DNA of 64,000 nt from the NCBI GenBank assembly GCA_024232355.1, contig JAAEPW010000187.1:24526-88525 (forward strand). Reading direction: 5' to 3'. Under the pieces are notes generated by a model that was not told the origin of the DNA, searched no databases, and was given only the letters and a program-made list of their open reading frames with translations. Source of the stretch: Chloroflexota bacterium (GTDB lineage: Bacteria > Chloroflexota > Anaerolineae > B4-G1). Position numbers and translations under genes: made by a program. Each line of letters opens with the position of its first letter. Position 1 is the stretch's first letter. Of this stretch, positions 27,187 through 36,170 are shown piece after piece.

Positions 27187-28356
27187 CTACCATTTCCACC
27201 GTCGCCAAGGCAACAAGCTTTCGATAAAACCGCGCGCTATGCCGATCCAGCCTACTACCATATAGAGCAAGAACAGCATATATTGCCAGAACAGTCTTGG
27301 ACGTGGCACACCGCGTAACTGTGTCAGATGTGTAGATCGCACCTGGTTGAGCGTCAAATACCACATAATCGTGGCCCATAGAGCCCCAATGGTCTTACTA
27401 CTGATCGTACCTCCAATAATTGGCGCACCGAGCATAAACAACGCCACCAGTCCAGCTCGCAGGTTGTTCAGACGCCCTCGGATAGTGATCGTTTCATCTT
27501 TCATCCCTAGAAGAACTGGGTTACGGAACCAACGTGATATTTGTCGCCAGTACGCAGTGACAGTGTCGGAATAACGAGTGCGGACCCGGCTGTCCCGTAT
27601 GAACCGGATACGATAACCACCGGACAGCAACTGGTTGGAGAGAAATAGGTCGGTCCCGATAGGCGCAGGTGGTTCAAATGCCGCTACTTGTTCCAGTGCC
27701 TGGCGCTTGATAGCGGCATTCCGACCAATGAGGCTGGCGACATATTCGCCGCCAACAACCTCAAAGTAAGCATTATGAATCCATTGGTAGATCACAAAAG
27801 GGTTACCTAGTTGGGCATCAATGGGTTTCCAGGAACCCGTCGTAACTTTTTCCGCATCACTGATTACCGGTTCGATCACCTTTTCAAAGCAATCATCGTC
27901 CAGCAAACAGTCAGCATCGGTGAGAAAAATGACTTGGCTGCTGGATCGCTCGAAACACCGCTGCAGGGCTTTTTGCTTACCCTCACTTGGATACTGTTCC
28001 AACACGACGACGTTGGGAGCAGTGTAGCGTTGTGCTACATCCAATGTTTGATCGTCTCCGCCCGCACATACCACCAGTTCTATGACCGGGTAGCGCAGGG
28101 CCAGAATGGATTCAATACACGGACCAATGCCGCTTGCTTCATTCCAGGCTGGCAGCAGAACGCTAATACGGGGCGTCTCGTTTGAAAGGAATAGCGGGGC
28201 TTGATGTGTGGCGATTTCCTGAACTCGCCTCTTGTCTCTGCGCCATTGGAACCAATTGGCTGCCCCTGCCGCAAGCAAGCCACCGATCAAGAGCCACGCC
28301 GCGTGGTCTTCGAGCCAACCGATAGTCGCCTTCAACGTGTGCATCAAGAGTTTCAC
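27187..28356 (-). CDS. Membrane-bound processive family 2 glycosyltransferase
   Basis: A 389-residue protein starting at a GTG that shares one base with the upstream stop (TAGTG), with GGAGGGGGAG upstream. One membrane helix is N-terminal and two to three are C-terminal. The catalytic GT-A domain has VLLPAWNEA, the D-x-D in LTDADCLLD, an acidic GTDLFLS site and the QISRW motif (QxxRW). Together these identify the processive beta-glycosyltransferase group that includes cellulose and hyaluronan synthases and related poly-sugar synthases. It may build a homopolymer or transfer a first sugar. A longer frame upstream lacks support. Confidence 0.85.
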   Translation of the reverse strand: MKLLMHTLKATIGWLEDHAAWLLIGGLLAAGAANWFQWRRDKRRVQEIATHQAPLFLSNETPRISVLLPAWNEASGIGPCIESILALRYPVIELVVCAGGDDQTLDVAQRYTAPNVVVLEQYPSEGKQKALQRCFERSSSQVIFLTDADCLLDDDCFEKVIEPVISDAEKVTTGSWKPIDAQLGNPFVIYQWIHNAYFEVVGGEYVASLIGRNAAIKRQALEQVAAFEPPAPIGTDLFLSNQLLSGGYRIRFIRDSRVRTRYSDTVTAYWRQISRWFRNPVLLGMKDETITIRGRLNNLRAGLVALFMLGAPIIGGTISSKTIGALWATIMWYLTLNQVRSTHLTQLRGVPRPRLFWQYMLFLLYMVVGWIGIARGFIESLLPWRRWKW

Positions 28357-29675
28357 TACTTGACTCCCCCTCCAGGAACACAAATCTCGGCCCAGGCAGA
28401 ACCTTTTCTGCACTGATAGACGATCTCTTCTCCCACCCACAATTCGATTGTCACTGCATCCTCACGATATTTCGCTATCTGGCCGCGAAATACACAAGCT
28501 GACTCTGTGCCGTTGGCGGCAGCTTTTCCCAGTTTCAGATCACCTTGAACCCGACTTGTGAGGTAGCGAAAGGCTTTATCAACCCACCCACATACCGGGA
28601 GAACGTCCCGAAACTCGGGCAGTTGAGTAGGTTTCCGCTGTGAAACTTGGGCGGCAAAACCGTGTCCTGTATGGATTCCCCCAGACTGATTCTGTCCATT
28701 CAGCATCCAAGTCAACGTATTATCCTTACGGATCTCCATTCCTGTCTCCGACATCAGGCGCATAGCCCGTAGGATATCGCCCACCCCCGCTATCCACTGG
28801 GGATACCGATTTGTGCGGCCGTCGCCATAGACGACTTGCGGGAACGATCCATCCGGTAAACGACAGCGCAGAACAAAAGACATCGCCCGCTGCGCCGCTT
28901 GCAGGTAGCGATTATGTTGTGTATACGAATACCCCTCCAGCAACGCGGGAATACATCGAGCGACGTAAAAAGGGAAGAAGCGGGATGATCCCTTGCCCGC
29001 CAAGCTGCTCTGGTCAATAGCGCCATCCAGAAGATAGTCAGAGGCAGGGGCTTGGTGTCGCAGTATCGTGTCAAGTGTAGGCAAGGCATACTGTTCAATA
29101 AGTTTGTCATCTTGCTGAAGGGTCGCCAAAGCAAACAGTGCCTCTACAGTCGTAGCCGACTTGTTGGGTGTGAATGCTGGATAGTTGGGCGAATTGCCAA
29201 AACCACCCGCCTCGTCATCCCAAAGCCGCTCAAGATAGTACCCCCGTAGATTACGCTCGGCAACCAGTGCATATTGTTCCCAGGCATTGTCACCTCGTGC
29301 CCGCAGTACTTGGGCCAAGCGCAGCAATGCATAATCACAGGCTGCCTCGTGGGGTGTACCGCCAGAATGTGGATTCAACTCGAAGCAGGAATCCCGAAAA
29401 TTACCGCTCGGCAGTTGTCCTCGTGCTAAATCATCTCCAGCTCGACGGGCTTTGTCCAGCCATTGTTCATCGTCCGTTCGCCCATAGAGATTGAGATATC
29501 CAATGATAATACCCTCGTAGCGCCAGTCCAAACCGGCACCGGTGAACTGGAGGCTGTTTTGCCACCAGTGGGCCACCGGCCCGCCGTATCCATCAGATGC
29601 ACGCATACTATCAAGCCATGCATCCAATTTTAATACAGCCTGTTCGATCCTGGTCTGCATTTCCACTTTCATCAT
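28356..29675 (-). CDS. Alpha/alpha-toroid protein, possible glycan-processing enzyme
   Basis: A 439-residue cytoplasmic protein with no signal peptide. Repeated helical hairpins over residues 1-330 (each with patterns like W-x-A-A-x-R and GxFRDS or GSFPQV) suggest an (alpha/alpha)6 barrel as in glycoside hydrolases, epimerases and lyases. A small beta domain follows (about 370-439). Aromatic-rich turns such as SASDGYGGPVAHWW line up with sugar-binding barrels, but I cannot identify catalytic residues or a named family. It shares one base with the next start, so it is coupled to the processive glycosyltransferase. Confidence 0.6.
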   Translation of the reverse strand: MMKVEMQTRIEQAVLKLDAWLDSMRASDGYGGPVAHWWQNSLQFTGAGLDWRYEGIIIGYLNLYGRTDDEQWLDKARRAGDDLARGQLPSGNFRDSCFELNPHSGGTPHEAACDYALLRLAQVLRARGDNAWEQYALVAERNLRGYYLERLWDDEAGGFGNSPNYPAFTPNKSATTVEALFALATLQQDDKLIEQYALPTLDTILRHQAPASDYLLDGAIDQSSLAGKGSSRFFPFYVARCIPALLEGYSYTQHNRYLQAAQRAMSFVLRCRLPDGSFPQVVYGDGRTNRYPQWIAGVGDILRAMRLMSETGMEIRKDNTLTWMLNGQNQSGGIHTGHGFAAQVSQRKPTQLPEFRDVLPVCGWVDKAFRYLTSRVQGDLKLGKAAANGTESACVFRGQIAKYREDAVTIELWVGEEIVYQCRKGSAWAEICVPGGGVK

Positions 29676-29725
29676 TGCTCACTCATCAGAGCGATCACAA
29701 ATGCAATCGTCCTGCGCATCTGCAT

Positions 29726-30481
29726 CTACGATTGCTTCCTTTGTCCCAATAAATAGAACCGATTGGCGGTGTCATAGGGGCTCTCCGAGAAAGCGATCTT
29801 GCGCCAAATCGCCAACGAGGTTACGATATCAAATAAACTGCCCAGCTTTTGAAATGCGCCAAGACTCTGCCTACGCAACAGTGAACGCTCAAGATTGCGG
29901 CATTGCCACTCATAATCGCCGGCGTACAGCACCTTGACCAAGAAACCACAACTACTGAGTATGTGCCTCAGTTCAACCAACTCTACCTCAGTGGGAAGGC
30001 CACAAGTCACGTGCTCGTGGAGCCAGCGGTTGAACGTGCCATGTATTGTATAATGCAGCTTGTCCAGCTTGTCCTCGTATGCTGAATGGGCCTGGGTGCC
30101 CAATGGCGCCGCTATCAGCACAAACTGTTTGGCAACCCGCATACATTCCTGGACAAAGCCCTGTCTCAATTCCCGAGGAAGATGTTCCAACGTGTCGAGA
30201 CTGACCACTGCATCAAAGGTACGTACACCAAAAGGAAAAGTTTCCCCTCCATATCTGACGTCCCCACTCGTGTCGATATTGAGGGTGATCACTCGTGCAT
30301 CATGAACAAAGTTGGCTAACGCACCCGCTAGTCCTCCCACATCCAGGATCAGGTTGCACCCGGCCTTCCCCAGGAGCAAGTCCACGGCTTTGTGTCGTTC
30401 ATAGCTATCGTAGGGTAAAAGTTTGCCAAACATCAGATTCCGATCATCTAATCCCGTGCGCGCTGTCCAGGCTTCACCCAC
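29726..30481 (-). CDS. SAM-dependent methyltransferase
   Basis: A 251-residue class I methyltransferase with motif I ILDVGGLAGALANF (about residues 45-58), the post-I acidic residue in ITLNIDTSG, and VVSLDTLEHLPRELR for motif II. A C-terminal helical part follows without a membrane segment. The GTG at 30481 overlaps the upstream gene by 8 nt; an ATG at 30433 (MFGKLL) is an alternative start. The sequence type is common in glycan clusters, where it may methylate a terminal sugar and control chain length. The substrate is unknown. Confidence 0.78.
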   Translation of the reverse strand: MGEAWTARTGLDDRNLMFGKLLPYDSYERHKAVDLLLGKAGCNLILDVGGLAGALANFVHDARVITLNIDTSGDVRYGGETFPFGVRTFDAVVSLDTLEHLPRELRQGFVQECMRVAKQFVLIAAPLGTQAHSAYEDKLDKLHYTIHGTFNRWLHEHVTCGLPTEVELVELRHILSSCGFLVKVLYAGDYEWQCRNLERSLLRRQSLGAFQKLGSLFDIVTSLAIWRKIAFSESPYDTANRFYLLGQRKQS

Positions 30482-31229
30482 GCTTGGCTACGAGCATCCA
30501 CACCGGCACCCACTTTGTTTGCCACCCACGCACGATGTAGGTTTGCCGAAGTGCAGCAAAGCATCGATCTACCAGATCGTCTCGTCCCAATGCTGCCGGA
30601 AGACGACTGACAGCCCCAGATAACAGACTCAACGGACCGTGGAATCCAACCATCTGTTCTACGATCCATCCTCGGCGACTCAGTGCCCTCGCGACAGCCC
30701 GGGAAGAGTTTAACGGCTCAAGAGCAGGCAGGGAAGTGGCCTGCCCCCACTCCGGTAGCAGGCGACGAAGCCTGGTGGTTCCAAGAACATAGAGCCGGGC
30801 GGCAGAAGGTGCTAGCTGATGAATATCGCTCAAGATACTTTTCCACGTCTGCACCTCTGGTTCAGCCCAGACAATCACACTTGGATAACTATGTTTGTCG
30901 CCATCCCGAGTCGAGTTCAAACTCACCTGTCCCCAATCAACCTCCGGCCCCATCGCTGACCTGATCGCGCCATCCAGTTCCCATTCGCGTGTAAACCATA
31001 GTGCCGTACCCCTGGTCAACCTGCGTGCCAATTCTCGGGCATAAAAAACACCGCTGGCAAAGATAGCCGCTGTCCCCCCTAGACGATTGATCTCTACAGC
31101 GCAAAGGTCGAAAGCGTGATGATAGGCCAGACTAGAGCGCTTGGGGGACCATGGAGCACCGACTGGTAGCGAGACACGATCGGTGAAAGTGGCTGTCAAA
31201 AGCTTGTGCTCAACCGTGAGTGGCTCCAT
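30474..31229 (-). CDS. Uncharacterised glycan-cluster protein
   Basis: A 251-residue protein I do not recognise. It is soluble, with alternating strand/helix segments (LCAVEINRLGG, YPSVIVWAEPE, RLYVLGTTRLRRLLPEW). A C-terminal helical part (GPLSLLSGAVSRLPAALG) has the feel of a Rossmann-like transferase. The usual SAM or nucleotide glycine loops are missing. The ATG at 31229 has GAGGAGG 10 nt upstream and overlaps the GT4 gene by 20 nt; an in-frame extension to 31286 is not supported. The length matches the following methyltransferase, and it could be a divergent relative. Confidence 0.6.
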   Translation of the reverse strand: MEPLTVEHKLLTATFTDRVSLPVGAPWSPKRSSLAYHHAFDLCAVEINRLGGTAAIFASGVFYARELARRLTRGTALWFTREWELDGAIRSAMGPEVDWGQVSLNSTRDGDKHSYPSVIVWAEPEVQTWKSILSDIHQLAPSAARLYVLGTTRLRRLLPEWGQATSLPALEPLNSSRAVARALSRRGWIVEQMVGFHGPLSLLSGAVSRLPAALGRDDLVDRCFAALRQTYIVRGWQTKWVPVWMLVAKRG

Positions 31230-32364
31230 TAGCCAGCACCTCCTCGTAGACCTGTACCAGCCGGGGCAGAATTTTCGGCCAGGCATATTTTTCCTCTACC
31301 TTGGCTCGACCTCGCTCTCCCATCTCTCGTCGCCGCTGGGGAGAACTCAATAGCGTCTGTATCTTTTCCACCAGATCATTCACATCCCCTGCTTTGACCA
31401 ACAGTCCATCCTCCCCATCGTTCACTACCAAGCGGACGCCAGGTAGGTCACTGGCGATGACCGGTTTGCCACAAGCCATAGCCTCAATAAGCACCAGACC
31501 AAAGGATTCTTGGAGCTGTGACGGCAAGATGGTCACGTCGGCAGCGGCGTAGACACCGGGTAAATCTCGATGAGCCACTTTTCCCAGAAAATGAACGCGT
31601 GAGTCTATTCCCAGTTTTTTTGCAAGGTTCTGGTATTGATCTGCCCGGTCGCCATCCCCGGCTATGAGCACGTGCAAATTGGGCTTTTGTACTGTTCTGA
31701 CGGCTTCAAATAACAGATCAACTCGGCGGTAATGATGGGCCAAGTCCAAGGGACCAACGAACAAGATGATCAAATCATCGTCCGAGATGCCACACTGTCG
31801 CCGCATCGCCTTACCATCCAATCCTGGCTGGAAAAGTTCCGTATCCACGCCGTTGGGTACTTCGGCTGTGTCGTCCCATCGTTTATGAAACAGTGAGGCC
31901 AGACGAGAGAACGCAGCGTGATCACATGAGACCACAGCCAACTTGCGTGCTCCCCAAAAGACGAGCCGAGTTGAGATCGCCGAATACGTATCAAATAGAT
32001 ACCGTCGCAAGCCGTAGCCAATCAAGTCGTTGTGATGTGTGATAACATAGGGAATCTTGTGTAATTTCGAAACGGCCCAGATCAATTCAGAACCAAAAAT
32101 AAATGGGTGATGTAGATGGATAATATCAAATTCCTTCAACCCTAACAATCCAGGTAAAAGAGGTGCGTTTCCAACGCGAAATTTAACTGGCAATCGGTGG
32201 ACATTGATTCCTTCAGGATAGATGAAATCGCCGGGCGGATAGTCGGCAGTAAAAACGGAAATGTCGTGGCCCAGTTGGGCCAGACCCAAAGCGTTGTAAT
32301 AGCAGACCATTCCCGTCCCTGTATAGTGGGGCGGGAAAGTGGCCGTCACGTGGGCAATACGCAT
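31210..32364 (-). CDS. Family 4 glycosyltransferase
   Basis: A 384-residue GT-B glycosyltransferase of the PimA-like GT4 type. The N terminus RIAHVTATFPPHYTGTG is the acceptor-side loop. The donor side has ILFVGPLDLAHHYRRVD, then LPSQLQESFGLVLIEAMACG with the EX7E motif, and ASDLPGV. It overlaps the following gene by 20 nt and the preceding WbbL-like transferase by 19 nt, so the three are co-translated. Likely role: adding one sugar to the lipid-linked glycan. It differs from the other GT4 (17557-18678) in its N-terminal half. Confidence 0.88.
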   Translation of the reverse strand: MRIAHVTATFPPHYTGTGMVCYYNALGLAQLGHDISVFTADYPPGDFIYPEGINVHRLPVKFRVGNAPLLPGLLGLKEFDIIHLHHPFIFGSELIWAVSKLHKIPYVITHHNDLIGYGLRRYLFDTYSAISTRLVFWGARKLAVVSCDHAAFSRLASLFHKRWDDTAEVPNGVDTELFQPGLDGKAMRRQCGISDDDLIILFVGPLDLAHHYRRVDLLFEAVRTVQKPNLHVLIAGDGDRADQYQNLAKKLGIDSRVHFLGKVAHRDLPGVYAAADVTILPSQLQESFGLVLIEAMACGKPVIASDLPGVRLVVNDGEDGLLVKAGDVNDLVEKIQTLLSSPQRRREMGERGRAKVEEKYAWPKILPRLVQVYEEVLANGATHG

Positions 32365-33488
32365 CTTTCACCTCGTCCAAGTACCAATCGCGCCACCCCC
32401 GCAGCTATGTGGAGAAAAGGACCAAATATCGCCCATGCCACTCGTGCCATCCGTGGGCCAGCCAGTTGTGCAAAATCCAGACGCCACTGGCACTGATCCA
32501 GAAACACCATATCGGGGCATGCGCGGCGAGCTTGTACATGTCGCCGCTTTTGGGCGATTTGCATCCGGTGTGCCAGCACCCAACGGTAGGCGTGAATTTT
32601 CTGAACAATGGCTCTGGGATTGTGCGACAGCAGCCATCCCCACGTGATCACTTCTACCAACAATAGCGTGGGTAACAATCCCAGCAGCGTACGCCAACTG
32701 AAGGACTTGAGCAGCATCAGATAGCGGCCTTGCTCGACGTAAAACGTCTTGCGGGTGCCCACCTCAACCTCATCGTAATCATGCCGTATTACTGCTTGCG
32801 GCACGTACAAACAACGGTACCCCTCCAGCCACACTCGTAGGGAAAGGTCCACATCCTCCATATAGAGGAAAAAATCTTTATCAAAACCACCCACGGCTTC
32901 GAACACCTCACGCCGAACAGCAAACGCTACACCCGAGATCGCTGCAACCAAAGTCGCTTCATCAAAAGCTACCCGAGAGTCTCCAAGTCCACGACACATA
33001 CTAATGCCGCTCAAGTGAACATTCAGTCCAGTCACGTTGATGCGGTCAGAATTGTTCTGCAATAGCACCTTGGGTGTCACCAAACCAATAGAGGAATCCT
33101 CAGCCAGAGGACGGACCATCGCTTCTAACCAGCCATCAGTGACTATTGCATCAGGGTTGAGAAAGACAAGAAATGTTCCCTTGGCACACCTGGTTCCCAG
33201 GTTATTACCTGCGCCAAAACCAGTATTCCGCTCACTCCGCACGGCCCGGATAGACGGAAATTCGGCTTTTACACGCTCCACGGCCCCATCGGTCGAGGCA
33301 TTATCCACCACCACGATCTCAACTGTTGACCGAGTAGAGCGAATAGACGCGACACAATCTCGCAAAAGATCGCCCGAGTTGTAAGCTACTATGATGACGC
33401 TAGTCTGAAGATCCAAGGATTGGGCATCAGGAAAAGCATCAGACTCATCTGTATATGTGCTTGCAGTCATCACGGGAGACGTGATCAT
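32346..33488 (-). CDS. Family 2 glycosyltransferase, WbbL-like paralogue
   Basis: A 380-residue GT-A transferase. The N-terminal leader of about 28 residues is followed by VIIVAYNSG, VVVDNASTDGAV, NTGFGAGNNLG and the FLNPDAIV metal site. The segment GGFDKDFFLYMEDVDLSLR matches the GT2 at 18713-19783. A hydrophobic helix near 275-295 (LLGLLPTLLLVEVITWGW) gives membrane contact. The two paralogues lie at opposite ends of the operon, consistent with duplication followed by specialisation for different acceptors. A start nearer the core (MTAST at 33470) is possible. Confidence 0.84.
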   Translation of the reverse strand: MITSPVMTASTYTDESDAFPDAQSLDLQTSVIIVAYNSGDLLRDCVASIRSTRSTVEIVVVDNASTDGAVERVKAEFPSIRAVRSERNTGFGAGNNLGTRCAKGTFLVFLNPDAIVTDGWLEAMVRPLAEDSSIGLVTPKVLLQNNSDRINVTGLNVHLSGISMCRGLGDSRVAFDEATLVAAISGVAFAVRREVFEAVGGFDKDFFLYMEDVDLSLRVWLEGYRCLYVPQAVIRHDYDEVEVGTRKTFYVEQGRYLMLLKSFSWRTLLGLLPTLLLVEVITWGWLLSHNPRAIVQKIHAYRWVLAHRMQIAQKRRHVQARRACPDMVFLDQCQWRLDFAQLAGPRMARVAWAIFGPFLHIAAGVARLVLGRGERCVLPT

Positions 33489-33509
33489 GTAGTAGATTCC
33501 TCACGCAGA

Positions 33510-34214
33510 TTATGCGTCGAACGCGGACAGGGCTCTATGTTTGAGCACCATCAGTGCCACCCCCACGCCATGTAGCACCGGGTTCATACTGTGGCTTGCC
33601 TCGTGATAGATGCAGGATATCGGCACCTCCACGACGCGCAGATCACGCTTTCTGGCCTGCACCAACAATTCCACACTAAAGCCAAAGCCATCTTCGGTGA
33701 TGCGCAACCTCTCCAATGCCCTTTTGCTGTAGCCACGGTAGCAGCTCTGCGTGTCAACTATTTTGGCTTTAGAGCCAACGTTGTAGAGAAAAGTGATGAC
33801 GTCAATGCCAAACTTACGGTAGCGTGCAATCTCATACTGCTCAAGGAAACGAGAGCCGATAACCAGATCCGCCTCCTCATTTAACAACGGCTGCAAGAGG
33901 CGGGGGAGTTCATCGGGATCGTGCTGGTCATCGCCATCCAGCGTGATCAAGACATCAGCGCCATTCTCCCGCGCGGCCCTGAAACAAGTCTTGTACGCTC
34001 CTCCAGGGCCCTTGTTGATATCATGCCGAATGACCGTGGCTCCAGCAGCCTGCGCTACCTCGGTCGTCCGGTCGCTCGATCCATCGTCCACTACGATCAC
34101 CTGATCCACGTACTGGCTGACCCTACGCACCACGTTATCAATGAATCGCTCCTCGTTGTAGCAAGGGATAGCGGCGATCACTTTGGACTGATGTGTCGGC
34201 ACCTTGTCGCTCAT
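33510..34214 (-). CDS. Family 2 glycosyltransferase, dolichol-phosphate-mannose-synthase-like
   Basis: A 234-residue GT-A protein without membrane helices, matching the short polyprenol-phosphate glycosyltransferase branch. Motifs are AAIPCYNEE, VVDDGSSDRT, ITLDGDDQHDPDELP (the D-x-D region) and VIGSRFLE, then the YRGYSKRAL and GFGFSVELL stretches. Such enzymes load one sugar onto a polyprenyl phosphate, making the lipid-linked donor that GT-C proteins use on the outer side. This fits the polytopic protein at 19801-21402 as a user of that donor. It lies 18 nt after the flavoprotein and 21 nt before the WbbL paralogue. Confidence 0.86.
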   Translation of the reverse strand: MSDKVPTHQSKVIAAIPCYNEERFIDNVVRRVSQYVDQVIVVDDGSSDRTTEVAQAAGATVIRHDINKGPGGAYKTCFRAARENGADVLITLDGDDQHDPDELPRLLQPLLNEEADLVIGSRFLEQYEIARYRKFGIDVITFLYNVGSKAKIVDTQSCYRGYSKRALERLRITEDGFGFSVELLVQARKRDLRVVEVPISCIYHEASHSMNPVLHGVGVALMVLKHRALSAFDA

Positions 34215-34232
34215 CCTGTCACCTTACCTCCC

Positions 34233-35438
34233 TCAAACTCCCAGGCAAGCGCGCTGTCTGGATTCCACAACCTCAGACTGCTCGGCCTGCCTTCTTCCGA
34301 TCTCCGCAAGGGGCACAATCAACCTGGATGGATAATCCATATCCCCCAAACGAGAGATCCATTTTTGTGCCCGTTGTTTCCTGAAAAGCTCAACTATCAG
34401 ATCAAACCCCCCGTCGGAAAGAGCGCAGAACCCTTTGCGCAGCCAATGATTGACCGTCAATTCTCGTCCCTCAGAACGATGCCAAGCCCGCTCGTACTCG
34501 GCCAGCACCTTTTTAGAACAATCGCCTTGCTTGATCGCCTCTACCGCGGTGGCGGCGGCCAGTTGCGCAGCCCGGATGCCAAAATAGAGCCCGCCTCCGG
34601 TAGTGGGTTTGGTCTGCCGTGCGGCGGCACCCACGAGCATTATCTGGTCGGCCACAAAGTCTCGCGCTGGTCCCAAGGGAAGGGGCGCTCGCCGGGTCTC
34701 GTGCACGACGAAATCACCAAACTTGGACCGGATTGATTCGAGAAATGCCTCAAAATACCGGCGTGGTGACCCTGTCGCACCGATACCGATACGAGCCACG
34801 CCGTCCGGCATCGGAATGATCCAGCCGAACCAGTCAGACGCGACGTCGTTCCCCACAAAAATCTCGATCGAGTCTGTCCCTGCCTCCTTGAAAGTAATGT
34901 CCGCTTTGACTGCTGGGATGATTTCGTGTTTATGCTTCCGGCCCATCCACCGGGCCACCCGAGAACTAGCACCATCCGCGCCGATCAAGAGGGGGGCGGA
35001 AAGGAAGCGAGTTTCCTTTCCTGTCCGTACCTTTACCCGCACGCCCTCATTCAACCGCTCAAAGCCACACGCCTGGGTGCCAAGCATCAATGTAGCCCCA
35101 GCCTCGACGGCGCGCTCGGCGATGAGTTGATCGAATTGAGGACGGTCAATGGCAACTGCCTGCACAGAGTTGGAACGCAACCAGAGCGTTTGACCGCCGG
35201 GCCCCCAAACCCGAGCACTGCTGAACTGAACCAAGCCCATCCCTTCCGGGATTCCCCCAACGAGATCCAAGGTTCTCGGGGAGACCAATCCCGAACAATG
35301 ATTGGGCAATCCGATGCTCGTGTGCTCTTCCAATAATGCCACATTGAGTGAAGCCTGAGCCAGCGATTTAGCAGTTGCACTGCCAATCGGTCCTGCGCCA
35401 ACGACGATGACGTCAAAAGTTGTGTTGTTGGTCTTCAT
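34233..35438 (-). CDS. Geranylgeranyl-reductase-like FAD-dependent oxidoreductase
   Basis: A 401-residue flavoprotein. The FAD Rossmann motif is VVGAGPIGSATAKSL at residues 12-26, and NHCSGLVS lies at about 47-54. GADGASSRVARW is present near residue 155, and the family's substrate-side motif appears as FGWIIPMPDG near residue 200. The late FAD motif, usually GDAAG..P..GGG, reads GAAARQTKPTTGGG, lacking the conserved aspartate. Members reduce double bonds of prenyl chains. In this operon it may saturate a polyprenyl carrier. First gene of the 16-gene operon; a HCGGA-like CACGGA ribosome site precedes the ATG. Confidence 0.75.
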   Translation of the reverse strand: MKTNNTTFDVIVVGAGPIGSATAKSLAQASLNVALLEEHTSIGLPNHCSGLVSPRTLDLVGGIPEGMGLVQFSSARVWGPGGQTLWLRSNSVQAVAIDRPQFDQLIAERAVEAGATLMLGTQACGFERLNEGVRVKVRTGKETRFLSAPLLIGADGASSRVARWMGRKHKHEIIPAVKADITFKEAGTDSIEIFVGNDVASDWFGWIIPMPDGVARIGIGATGSPRRYFEAFLESIRSKFGDFVVHETRRAPLPLGPARDFVADQIMLVGAAARQTKPTTGGGLYFGIRAAQLAAATAVEAIKQGDCSKKVLAEYERAWHRSEGRELTVNHWLRKGFCALSDGGFDLIVELFRKQRAQKWISRLGDMDYPSRLIVPLAEIGRRQAEQSEVVESRQRACLGV

Positions 35439-35587
35439 CTAGATTCCGTGATTCCTCCAAATCGTTTCAAGAACCTGTTATCTGGTACTATGCCGCTTGA
35501 GCATTGATCACACTCTGACTATTTCCCGGGCGCTGAATCACCCGATGAGAATGTTGCTCGCTTATTGATCACTATATTGCAAATACT

Positions 35588-35651
35588 ATTATACTCTATC
35601 AACCTTCCAATTGCCTTACAAAATAGGCTAAAAACCTTCCAAAAACCTTCC
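35588..35651 (-). promoter_or_regulatory. Possible operon promoter with 11-bp tandem repeat
   Basis: On the minus strand a TATAAT (35593-35588) lies 150 bp before the flavoprotein start. About 37 bp upstream of it GGAAGGTTTTT occurs twice in tandem (35651-35630), and a third GGAAGGTT lies directly next to the -10 region. No good -35 box is seen. The 11-bp period suits a response-regulator or activator site. Confidence 0.3.
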
Positions 35652-35889
35652 AAATTGGGAGGGTCAACTATAGATGGGAAGATACGCTGTGTAGATATAA
35701 CTGTGACTTGATCGCCGATTACAAAACCACGTCCAGTGCTGTATGGAGGACCGTTATGCCAAATGCATTGTACAAAGCATACCAAAAATGGAGCATTTAG
35801 GGGTTGCGATATCATTACAGTTCAATTAACAGGCCAGGGTTTCATTGTCGATATTCGATCCCGCACAAAACAATGGCAAAGGTGCTGAC
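35652..35889. other. AT-rich intergenic stretch without a supported gene
   Basis: Between the glycopolymer operon and the remnant near topA. Short open frames exist on the minus strand, but they have no ribosome site and no recognisable domain. I see nothing else here. Confidence 0.5.
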
Positions 35890-36140
35890 CTAGTTCTTTT
35901 TCATCACACCTACACTCATCAAAATACCCATTGCGACAAAGACAGTCGACGAAATCCACAACAAAAGTCGCTCAGGGATGAATCTACACAATTCTTGCCT
36001 GCTGACGACGTCCAACCGTGGCACCAATGCCGGGCCTCGCCGGTAAAGATAGCTCACACATCGACGTACTTGGCCACTGGGTTGATACTATCTTTCTCTC
36101 AAGGAACACCTTCTCCAAGAGCAGGTACTGATCCTCACCG
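35890..36140 (-). pseudogene. Remnant of a UPF0016/GDT1-like membrane protein
   Basis: The minus strand encodes, ending at a TAG at 35892-35890, a tail RFIPERLLLWISST followed by a hydrophobic VFVAMGILMSVGVMKKN. This is very like the last transmembrane helix of UPF0016 cation transporters. A preceding GIGATVGR piece is in another frame. The rest of the gene is missing or scrambled. The family match is from memory of the pattern only. Confidence 0.3.
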
Positions 36141-36170
36141 TCTATGACAATGCTCTCTACATCTTTGCTC

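Noticed and set aside
30474..31286. Longer frame for the uncharacterised glycan-cluster protein
   Set aside because: The extra 19 codons lie inside the upstream glycosyltransferase and lack a ribosome site; the ATG at 31229 has one.
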